Shown one piece after another: positions 1 through 5,054 of a stretch of DNA of 5,054 bases. The DNA comes from an uncultured Peptococcaceae bacterium (GTDB taxonomy: Bacteria > Bacillota > Peptococcia > Peptococcales > Peptococcaceae): assembly GCA_937922955.1 (NCBI GenBank), contig CALAKO010000242.1, positions 1-5,054 of the forward strand, written 5' to 3'. Both the position numbers and the translations under genes were made by a program. How positions within the stretch are numbered: the first letter of the stretch is position 1; each line of letters starts with the position of its first letter. The notes under the pieces were generated by a model that ran no database searches, had not been told where the DNA came from, and saw nothing but the letters and a program-made list of their open reading frames with translations.

Positions 1-1191
1 GCCGTGGTTAACTTTGTCGGCTTTGCTGGTGGTGAAGGCACGGTCGTTGTTGGCTAGCGCGGTGTTGCTGATGGTGCAAAAAAGAGAGTGTGCATCCTGA
101 ACCAGCAGCAGGTCGATGCGTTTCTCGGCGTGCTCCGGTAGGCGGTCACAGGCTTCGATGGCGTTGTCCAGCGCATTGCCAAAAATGACACAAAGGTCTT
201 TGGCATCGAGGGGCAGGCTTTTCTGAATACGAAGCTCTGTGTGAAAGACGATACCCTTGCTTTCGGCAAGGGATTTTTTTGTGCTGAGAATGGCATCCAG
301 CGCATTATTGCCAGTGTTGATGGTCGCACCAGTGGCGCGAAACTGCTGGCTCAAGGCAGCCATATACCGACGTCCTCCTTCTAAGTCGCCATTCTCAAAA
401 TAGCTTTCCAGCGCAACAATCTGATTGTTGATGTCATGCTTGAATCGCCGCAGCTCTTCTTGATTTAAAATGATTTCATCCATGTGCTTGAGCTGGCTGT
501 TCATCTGCTGTTCGAACTGCTCCTGCAGATGAATGGTTTCACTTTGTTGTGCCAATCTTTCATATAGGTAAGAGCCAAAAAACGTGCTGAACACCAAAGC
601 TAATGAACAAACAATGGTAAACACATTATAGTCAGTGTTGTTTAATTCGTACGTCATCCAAAAAAGTAATGAAACCGTAAATACAGTACTAGCCAACAAC
701 ATAAAAAATAAGAGCCAATAGGTTTTTTCAATTTTTAAATACTTAATCCGACTTTTTACGCGAACAATGTTGCAAATTGCCAAGCCTAATAGTTTTGACA
801 CAACAACGCCCAGTAACAGATATCCTTGCTTACGAAGAACAGTGTCAACAGTAATTTGAAAAATAAACGTGATACTGTATAACGTCACTATTTCTGCAAT
901 ATCACTAATTGCAAGAACAACAAGAATAGCGATAATCTTTTTAATCAGCATTCCTTTATAGAAAAAAAACGACACCACAAACGCAGCAGCAAACATGGCA
1001 ACTTTATTTTCCAAAGTGAACATCAAAAATTTATTGACTACCATAATCAATAACGCCAACACGGCCACCCCAAGGCCATACTGCCATAATTTAAATGCTT
1101 TTCGCTGATCTAAAAAAGCATCAAACATCATAAACAGCATAATCGCTTCAACAGGCGCCGTCATGCTGTAGGCAAAATCAATGATCGTCAT
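1..1191 (-). CDS. AgrC/VirS-like membrane sensor histidine kinase (GHKL), 3' end outside window
   Basis: This is an open frame of 397 codons that runs off the left edge without a stop. It should be the membrane sensor that autophosphorylates and passes phosphate to the response regulator encoded just upstream. Residues 1-210 are hydrophobic, with about six or seven membrane spans (roughly 35-57, 62-78, 83-108, 122-142, 158-180, 188-208, and perhaps 8-22). Residues 211-248 are polar and Gln/Glu-rich and probably form a coiled linker. The H-box RRFKHDINNQ carries the phospho-acceptor His252 in the HPK10 (AgrC-type) context. The N-box FGNALDNAIEAC holds Asn339 and Asn343 of a GHKL ATPase. The window stops after TTSKADKVNHG, just before the expected glycine-rich G box. 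The start at 1191 overlaps the regulator stop as ATGA. A later Met at 1164 lacks a ribosome site. The membrane half is far more AT-rich than the catalytic half. The ligand is unknown; a peptide is the family expectation. Confidence 0.93.
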   Translation of the reverse strand, partial: MTIIDFAYSMTAPVEAIMLFMMFDAFLDQRKAFKLWQYGLGVAVLALLIMVVNKFLMFTLENKVAMFAAAFVVSFFFYKGMLIKKIIAILVVLAISDIAEIVTLYSITFIFQITVDTVLRKQGYLLLGVVVSKLLGLAICNIVRVKSRIKYLKIEKTYWLLFFMLLASTVFTVSLLFWMTYELNNTDYNVFTIVCSLALVFSTFFGSYLYERLAQQSETIHLQEQFEQQMNSQLKHMDEIILNQEELRRFKHDINNQIVALESYFENGDLEGGRRYMAALSQQFRATGATINTGNNALDAILSTKKSLAESKGIVFHTELRIQKSLPLDAKDLCVIFGNALDNAIEACDRLPEHAEKRIDLLLVQDAHSLFCTISNTALANNDRAFTTSKADKVNHG

Positions 1192-1895
1192 CCTCGAACA
1201 CGCTCCTTTTTATACGCCAGAAACGCTGCGTTGGCACTTTGCTTGTAAGCACGGCCAAGGGGCAGTTGTTTCTGACCAGGCTGCATCAGAACCGCATCGC
1301 CGATAATGCCGATGACGTGTTCCAAATTGACGAGGTAGGATTTATGAATGCGGCAAAAGTGGTCGCTGCCCAGCTCGTCGGCGAGGTCTTTGATGGAACG
1401 ACGCAGGGTGTAGGTGTCGCCGGTTTTGGTGTGAAGGGTGATCTGATGGTCGAGGCTTTCTGCGTAGAGGATGTCGTCCAGGCGCAGACGCACGCTTTGA
1501 CGGCTGTCGCTGAAGGTGAAGGCGCGGCGCTGGCTGGTGAGGCGTTTTTCCAGCGCCTGCACGGCAGCGGTGAGCTCACTCTCCTGCACAGGCTTGCGCA
1601 GAAACCACACGGGGTTGCATTTGAAACAGTCGAACACGTACTGATCGTGGCTGGTGACAAAGACGACGAGCACGCTGTCATCGATGGCATAGATGGCGTT
1701 GGCGGTGTCGAAACCGTTGAGGGCGTTCATTTCCATGTCAAGAAAAAGGGCGTCGTAGCGCGTGCCAATATCTTTGTAAGCAGCAAGAAGGGCTTCGCCG
1801 CTGTCGTAAACGTCCACGTCGTGGTGGCGGGCCTGCAAAAAGGCTTCGATGGATTGGATGTCAATGTATTCGTCGTCACAAATGGCGCAGCGCAT
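1188..1895 (-). CDS. LytTR-family response regulator (AgrA/VirR-like)
   Basis: This is a 235-residue two-domain transcription factor. Residues 1-118 form a receiver domain: acidic pair Asp7-Asp8, phospho-acceptor Asp53 in LFLDMEM, the switch residue Thr81 in VFVTSHDQY, and Lys101 in LRKPV. Residues about 125-230 form a LytTR DNA-binding domain, recognised by YAESLDHQITLHT, the RIHKSYLVNLEHV segment and LPLGRAYKQSANAAF. Family members bind direct repeats upstream of target promoters. The length is usual for the family and every key receiver residue is present, so it looks functional. The start at 1895 follows AAGGAGG with a 7-base gap (1903-1909). It is the first gene of an operon with the kinase, overlapping it by four bases; regulator before kinase is the order of virR-virS. 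Its GC-rich codon use resembles gyrA. Targets are not visible, though autoregulation is common in such systems. Confidence 0.95.
   Translation of the reverse strand: MRCAICDDEYIDIQSIEAFLQARHHDVDVYDSGEALLAAYKDIGTRYDALFLDMEMNALNGFDTANAIYAIDDSVLVVFVTSHDQYVFDCFKCNPVWFLRKPVQESELTAAVQALEKRLTSQRRAFTFSDSRQSVRLRLDDILYAESLDHQITLHTKTGDTYTLRRSIKDLADELGSDHFCRIHKSYLVNLEHVIGIIGDAVLMQPGQKQLPLGRAYKQSANAAFLAYKKERVRG
1203..1210 (-). promoter_or_regulatory. Ribosome binding site of the kinase, inside the regulator gene
   Basis: The minus strand reads AAAAGGAGCG about 11 bases before the ATG at 1191. The spacing is long, but the motif lies within the last codons of the response regulator, whose TGA stop overlaps the kinase start. 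This fits translational coupling and supports 1191 over the Met at 1164, which has no comparable motif. A second GAGG abuts the ATG and is too close to act. Confidence 0.5.
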
Positions 1896-1943
1896 GATGG
1901 TTCCTCCTTGTTTCGTTTTTACTCATTCGTGATGTGTAACCAT

Positions 1944-1974
1944 ATTATACACTTATTAATATATCTTTTGTATA
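1944..1974 (-). promoter_or_regulatory. Predicted promoter of the two-component operon
   Basis: The minus strand has a perfect TATAAT at 1949-1944. The best upstream hexamer is TATACA at 1974-1969, four of six matches to TTGACA, but the spacer is 19 bases, so the -35 is weak. Transcription would begin near 1937, about 40 bases before the ATG at 1895. A poor -35 with a perfect -10 is what an activator-dependent promoter often looks like, so the operon may need its own or another regulator. That last point is inference. Confidence 0.6.
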
Positions 1975-2068
1975 GAAACAGGGGCTCTCTGCGCTGCTTT
2001 TTCATAAAGCGCCGATCAGCAGCGACGGCAAAAATAAGAGTGCTTTTGCAACTAAAAAAAATGGTTAC

Positions 2069-2107
2069 AAAAAAACAGGGCCATCATCCTTACGATGGTC
2101 CTGTTTT
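2069..2107 (-). terminator. Intrinsic terminator of the XRE regulator
   Basis: A 14-bp hairpin pairs 2072-2085 with 2094-2107 around an 8-base loop. It lies 8 bases past the stop codon at 2116. On the minus strand the stem has one A-C mismatch, and its 3' arm merges into a run of seven T (2075-2069). On the plus strand the same position is a G-U pair, but only four U follow. It therefore best serves the XRE gene and may also block antisense transcription into that gene. Confidence 0.82.
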
Positions 2108-2115
2108 CGCGCCTG

Positions 2116-2457
2116 TCACCCCGGCAAATTCCCTTTTTCAATTTCAACAATACGTTCCAGTTCCAAATCGATGAGAGACTGTACAACGGTCTTGCCATGT
2201 GCATCAAGCTGACGATAACGGCTGACAAACGTTTCAACGTCCACTTCCGTGGCATCGAGCGGGCCACCGGAGAAATAGTCCAGGGTCACGTTCAATTCCT
2301 TGGAAAGTGCCATTAAAATGTTGATGTCAACCTTGGTATTATCGCGCTTGATAATGCCATAAATGGTCTGAGGACTGATCCCAGCTTCACGAGCAACACG
2401 ATTGACATTCGTGTGGCGGTAATTGATGAGCTCTTCCAATCGTTTACCAATTGACAT
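2116..2457 (-). CDS. Small XRE-family helix-turn-helix regulator
   Basis: This is a 113-residue cytoplasmic DNA-binding protein of the Cro/C1 type. Residues about 5-63 form the five-helix HTH_3 domain. The recognition portion is VAREAGISPQTIYGIIKRD (21-39), followed by the typical ILMALSKELNVTLDYFSGG (47-65). The tail (76-107) contains YRQLDAHGKTVVQSLIDLE and is predicted helical; similar tails are common in small Firmicutes repressors and may mediate dimerisation. The start at 2457 is chosen because AGGTGA lies 7 bases upstream. A longer frame opening at the ATG at 2511 would begin inside the predicted -10 box and has no ribosome site. The gene stands alone, with its own promoter and terminator, between gyrA and the two-component operon. 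No metal-binding, sensor or protease domain is seen. Its targets are unknown; autorepression and a remnant or domesticated phage-type repressor are both possible. Confidence 0.92.
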   Translation of the reverse strand: MSIGKRLEELINYRHTNVNRVAREAGISPQTIYGIIKRDNTKVDINILMALSKELNVTLDYFSGGPLDATEVDVETFVSRYRQLDAHGKTVVQSLIDLELERIVEIEKGNLPG

Positions 2458-2464
2458 TTGATGT

Positions 2465-2470
2465 TCACCT
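2465..2470 (-). promoter_or_regulatory. Ribosome binding site that fixes the XRE start
   Basis: The minus strand reads AGGTGA followed by 7 bases and the ATG at 2457. This is a good match to the anti-Shine-Dalgarno consensus at optimal spacing. It rules in favour of the 113-residue product over the 131-residue one starting at 2511. Confidence 0.8.
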
Positions 2471-2506
2471 CGCTCATTAGAGTTTACATTGGTTTTTCGT
2501 ATATTA

Positions 2507-2515
2507 ATCATATCA
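2507..2515 (-). promoter_or_regulatory. Extended -10 promoter of the XRE regulator
   Basis: The minus strand reads TGATATGAT, that is TG-N-TATGAT, an extended -10 element with five of six core matches. No convincing -35 hexamer lies at 16-18 bases upstream, which is tolerated in extended -10 promoters. Transcription would start near 2500, giving a leader of about 43 bases. The box sits downstream of the gyrA terminator, so the gene is independently transcribed. Confidence 0.6.
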
Positions 2516-2521
2516 CATGTG
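2514..2521. promoter_or_regulatory. 8-bp palindrome CACATGTG, candidate operator
   Basis: A perfect palindrome, CACATGTG, overlaps the TG of the extended -10 of the XRE promoter. A protein bound here would clash with RNA polymerase, which is how Cro/C1-type proteins repress their own genes. Symmetry ends at eight bases and only one copy was seen, so the role is a guess. Confidence 0.3.
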
Positions 2522-2544
2522 TTTGTTGAATACCATCAGGATAT

Positions 2545-2609
2545 AATAAAAAAGTGAAAAAAATGGTCAAAAACCATCAAATTTCCAGATTTGAGGTTTT
2601 TGACCATTT
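2545..2609 (-). terminator. Strong intrinsic terminator of gyrA
   Basis: Positions 2561-2575 pair perfectly with 2595-2609 (15 bp). The helix continues with 2577-2582 against 2589-2594 (6 bp) after a single bulged base, closing on a 6-base loop. On the minus strand the stem is followed by TTTT, CAC and a further TTTTTT. It begins 8 bases past the gyrA stop. No T-run follows on the plus strand, so it acts in one direction only. The stem is long for a terminator and mostly A/T paired. Confidence 0.93.
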
Positions 2610-2617
2610 CTATGTGT

Positions 2618-5054
2618 TTAATCGTCCTCTTCGTCCACAAAAGGAGCGGTATCGATGACGGTGTCGCCGTCGTCCAGGCGCATGACTTTGACGCCCTGGG
2701 TGGCGCGGCCAAGCACGCTGATGTCGCTGACAGAGGTGCGGATGAGGGTGCCTTCGCGGCTGATGACCATGATTTCTTCGTTGCCGCGAACAACGAGAGC
2801 CGAGGTGACGGCGCCGGTTTTGTCGCTGACTTTAAGGGTCATGACGCCTTTGCCGCTGCGCGCCTGAAGATGGTATTCGCTGAGCGGCGTACGCTTGCCA
2901 TAGCCGTTTTCGCTGATGACGAGCAGGTCGCAGTCTTCGCGCACGATGTCCATATCGACAACGCGGTCGCCTTCTTCGATGCGCATCCCGCGCACACCAG
3001 CGGTGCTGCGGCCGGTTGGGTTGACGTCGCTTTCCTGGAAGCGGATGGCGTTCCCGCGCTGGCTGACGATGATGAGTTCGTCGTCGCCGGAGGTGATGCG
3101 CACATCGATGAGTTCGTCGCCTGGGCGCAGGTTGATGGCTTTGATGCCGTCGTTGCGGGCGTGCTGGTACTCAGCGATGTCGGTTTTCTTAATCATCCCC
3201 TTGGCGGTGACGCAGGTGAGGTAGCCTGTGGTGCCTTCTTCGCGCCATGGCAGCACGGTGGTGACTTTTTCACCCTTGCCGAGCTTGAGCAGGTTGACCA
3301 TAGCGGTGCCGCGGCCGCCGCGGCTGCTTTCTGGAATTTCGAAGGTTTTCAGGCGAAGCACGCGCCCACGGTTGGTGAAGAAGTTCATCATGTGGTGGGT
3401 GGTGGTGATGAAGATGTTTTCAATGAAGTCGTCGTCCTTCATCTTCGACGCATTCACGCCACGGCCGCCGCGTTTCTGCTTGCGGTAGCTGTCCATCGGC
3501 ATGCGCTTGATGTAGCCAGCGTGGCTGATGGTGATGACCATGTCTTCTTCGGCGATGAGGTCTTCGACGTTGATGTCGTCCTTAGAGAAGGAGATTTCGG
3601 TGCGGCGTTCGTCGCTGAATTTAGCAGCGATTTCGGAGAGTTCGTCGCGAACGATTTGCATGACCTTGTTTTCGTCGGCAAGGATGGCCTTGTATTCGGC
3701 GATGCGGCGGTGCAAGTCGGCCAATTCTTCTTCGAGTTTTTCAACATTCAAACCTTGGAGACGGCGCAGCTGCATTTCGATGACGGCCTGTGCCTGACGG
3801 TCGGACAAGCCAAAGCGTTTGCCCAGGCGTTCCTTGGATTCGTTGTCGTCGTAAGAAGAACGAATGATGGCGATGACTTCGTCGATGTTGTCCACGGCGA
3901 TCTTCAAGCCTTCAACGATGTGCGCGCGTTCTTCCGCTTTGCGCAGATCGTAGCGGGTACGACGAACGATGACGTCTTCCTGATGGTCGAGATAGAGCAC
4001 CATGATCTCACGCAGGGTGAGAATTTTTGGCACGCCATCGACGAGAGCAAGGTTGATGACGTTGAAGTTGTCCTGCAGGGAGGTGTGCTTGTAAAGCTGG
4101 TTGAGCACGACCTGAGGGTTCACATCGCGGCGCATTTCAATAACAATGCGGATGCCTTCGCGGTTGGATTCGTCGCGCAGGGCGGTGATGCCGTCGATGG
4201 TCTTTTCTTTAACAAGGTCAGCAATTTTAGCCACGAGGCGGGCTTTGTTGACCTGGTATGGAATTTCGGTGACGATGATGCGGCTTTTGCCGTTGGCCAT
4301 TTTTTCAATAGAAGTGCGGGCGCGCACGGTGACGGCGCCGCGGCCAGTGAGGTAGGCATCACGCACACCGGAAAGGCCCATGATGATACCACCAGTTGGG
4401 AAATCTGGGGCTTTGACGATGTTGCAGAGCTTGTCGTCGGAAATGGTTGGGTCGTCGATCAGCGCAATGATGGCGTCGGTGACGTCGCGCAGATTGTGTG
4501 GCGGCATGTTGGTCGCCATCCCGACAGCGATCCCAGAGGTGCCGTTGACGAGCAGGTTTGGATAGCGCGCTGGCAGCACAACCGGTTCTTCGCTGGATTC
4601 GTCGTAGGTTGGCATGAAATCGACGGTTTCTTTTTCAATGTCACGCAGCATTTCCTGGGCCAGCTTGGCCATACGCGCTTCGGTGTAACGCTGAGCAGCG
4701 GCTTCGTAACCGTCGATGTTCCCGAAGTTCCCCTGGCCGTCGACCAGCGGATAGCGCATGCTGAAATCCTGAGCCAAACGCACCATGGCGTCGTACACGG
4801 CAGCGTCGCCGTGTGGGTGGTAGTTGGCCAACACGTTCCCAACGATGTGGGCGGATTTCTTATGCGGACGATCCGGCGTCATGTTGGTTTTATACATGGA
4901 GTAAAGGATGCGGCGATGCACCGGCTTGAGGCCGTCGCGCACATCCGGCAGCGCACGGCTGGTGATGACGCTCATGGAATAGTCGATGAAGGATTCCTTC
5001 ATTTCATCGACGATGTTGCGGCTTTCAATGGTGCCGTGGGTATAGTTATTATCC
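2618..5054 (-). CDS. gyrA: DNA gyrase subunit A, 5' end just outside window
   Basis: GyrA is the DNA-cleaving subunit of the A2B2 gyrase that introduces negative supercoils using ATP hydrolysed by GyrB. The visible frame has 811 codons and stays open to the right edge. It begins DNNYTHGTIESRNIVDE before a Met at 5002, so that Met is internal and the true start is probably within a few codons beyond the edge. Counting that Met as 1 (add 16 for E. coli numbers near this end), the sequence shows the winged-helix segment with the catalytic Tyr106 in AAQRYTEAR, the DNA-bending Ile158 in TSGIAVGMATN, IPYQVNKAR at 247-255, a coiled coil at about 350-480, and the C-terminal beta-pinwheel. The GyrA box QKRGGRG (509-515) separates it from ParC. 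The protein ends in a short acidic tail, FVDEEDD. In the quinolone-resistance region, GDAAVYD has Ala at the Ser83 position and keeps Asp87. It ends in its own terminator; gyrB is often directly upstream in Firmicutes but is not visible here. Confidence 0.98.
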   Translation of the reverse strand, partial: DNNYTHGTIESRNIVDEMKESFIDYSMSVITSRALPDVRDGLKPVHRRILYSMYKTNMTPDRPHKKSAHIVGNVLANYHPHGDAAVYDAMVRLAQDFSMRYPLVDGQGNFGNIDGYEAAAQRYTEARMAKLAQEMLRDIEKETVDFMPTYDESSEEPVVLPARYPNLLVNGTSGIAVGMATNMPPHNLRDVTDAIIALIDDPTISDDKLCNIVKAPDFPTGGIIMGLSGVRDAYLTGRGAVTVRARTSIEKMANGKSRIIVTEIPYQVNKARLVAKIADLVKEKTIDGITALRDESNREGIRIVIEMRRDVNPQVVLNQLYKHTSLQDNFNVINLALVDGVPKILTLREIMVLYLDHQEDVIVRRTRYDLRKAEERAHIVEGLKIAVDNIDEVIAIIRSSYDDNESKERLGKRFGLSDRQAQAVIEMQLRRLQGLNVEKLEEELADLHRRIAEYKAILADENKVMQIVRDELSEIAAKFSDERRTEISFSKDDINVEDLIAEEDMVITISHAGYIKRMPMDSYRKQKRGGRGVNASKMKDDDFIENIFITTTHHMMNFFTNRGRVLRLKTFEIPESSRGGRGTAMVNLLKLGKGEKVTTVLPWREEGTTGYLTCVTAKGMIKKTDIAEYQHARNDGIKAINLRPGDELIDVRITSGDDELIIVSQRGNAIRFQESDVNPTGRSTAGVRGMRIEEGDRVVDMDIVREDCDLLVISENGYGKRTPLSEYHLQARSGKGVMTLKVSDKTGAVTSALVVRGNEEIMVISREGTLIRTSVSDISVLGRATQGVKVMRLDDGDTVIDTAPFVDEEDD

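Larger units (their letters stand above)
1896..2115. other. Intergenic region between response regulator and XRE regulator
   Basis: This 220-base stretch contains no credible gene on either strand. From right to left it holds the terminator of the XRE gene, an AT-rich tract, a 7-bp inverted repeat (CGCTGCT at 1992-1998 and AGCAGCG at 2018-2024, 19-base loop), the operon promoter, and the response regulator ribosome site. A 9-base motif ATGGTTACA occurs once on each strand (2061-2069 plus; 1935-1943 minus). Confidence 0.7.

Noticed and set aside
54..329. A 91-codon minus-strand frame within the kinase gene.
   Set aside because: It is out of frame with the kinase, whose N-box and H-box are encoded in the overlapping continuous frame.
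1239..2174. A 311-codon plus-strand open frame opposite the response regulator.
   Set aside because: It is antisense to a clear REC-LytTR gene, shows no recognisable domain, reads through the operon promoter and the XRE terminator, and has no good ribosome site. It is a by-product of GC-rich codons on the other strand.
2116..2511. A longer XRE product starting at the ATG at 2511 (131 residues).
   Set aside because: That ATG lies within the predicted -10 element and lacks a Shine-Dalgarno site, while the ATG at 2457 has AGGTGA at ideal spacing and begins at the normal family boundary.
3400..4000. Frequent GTCGTC/TCGTCG-like runs that look like short repeats.
   Set aside because: They are the reverse complement of Asp and Glu codons in gyrA and are neither periodic nor part of an array.
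2618..5002. gyrA starting at the Met at 5002.
   Set aside because: The frame continues upstream with DNNYTHGTIESRNIVDE, which matches the conserved GyrA N-terminal extension, so this Met is internal.
2618..5054. Topoisomerase IV subunit A (ParC) instead of GyrA.
   Set aside because: The C-terminal domain carries an intact GyrA box, QKRGGRG, and complete pinwheel-type repeats, which ParC lacks or has degraded.
1..5054. tRNA, rRNA, CRISPR array, insertion sequence ends or riboswitch.
   Set aside because: No cloverleaf-like or rRNA-like sequence, regularly spaced repeats, transposase, or long structured leader was seen. The leaders of the XRE gene and the two-component operon are only about 40 bases.

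Overview
All four genes in this window lie on the minus strand, so the biological order runs from right to left: the DNA gyrase A subunit (gyrA), a small XRE-family helix-turn-helix regulator, a LytTR-type response regulator, and an AgrC/VirS-like membrane sensor histidine kinase. gyrA lacks its first few codons at the right edge. The kinase lacks the end of its ATP-binding domain at the left edge.

The organism is most likely a member of the Bacillota (Firmicutes), probably of the Clostridia or a related class. The reasons are the strong Shine-Dalgarno sites (AAGGAGG, AGGTGA), U-rich intrinsic terminators, a LytTR/GHKL two-component pair, and a gyrase N-terminus (YTHGTIESRNIVDEMKESF) of the type I associate with that phylum. 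The GC content is moderate to high in gyrA and the response regulator, and much lower in the kinase membrane domain and the intergenic DNA. Genus cannot be assigned from the sequence alone.

Layout. Positions 2618-5054 hold gyrA, ended by a strong intrinsic terminator (2545-2609). Positions 2116-2457 hold the XRE regulator as a separate transcription unit. It has an extended -10 promoter and an 8-bp palindrome upstream, and its own terminator at 2069-2107. Positions 1896-2115 are mostly non-coding and carry that terminator and a promoter with a perfect TATAAT box for the two-component operon. Positions 1188-1895 encode the response regulator and 1-1191 the kinase. The two overlap by four bases (ATGA) and are almost certainly co-transcribed and translationally coupled.

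How the parts work together. Gyrase is housekeeping. The kinase has six or seven predicted membrane spans, a coiled linker, an HPK10-type phospho-acceptor (His252) and a GHKL N-box. It should phosphorylate Asp53 of the response regulator, whose LytTR domain then binds promoter DNA. This architecture is typical of peptide quorum sensing (AgrC/AgrA, VirS/VirR), but no peptide precursor or AgrB-like protease is visible here. Nothing in the window proves a link between the XRE regulator and the two-component pair.

I see no mobile element, CRISPR array, tRNA, rRNA or clearly new system. The observations most worth following are the sharp base-composition break inside the kinase gene, the alanine at the main fluoroquinolone-contact position of GyrA, and the possible signal gene beyond the left edge.
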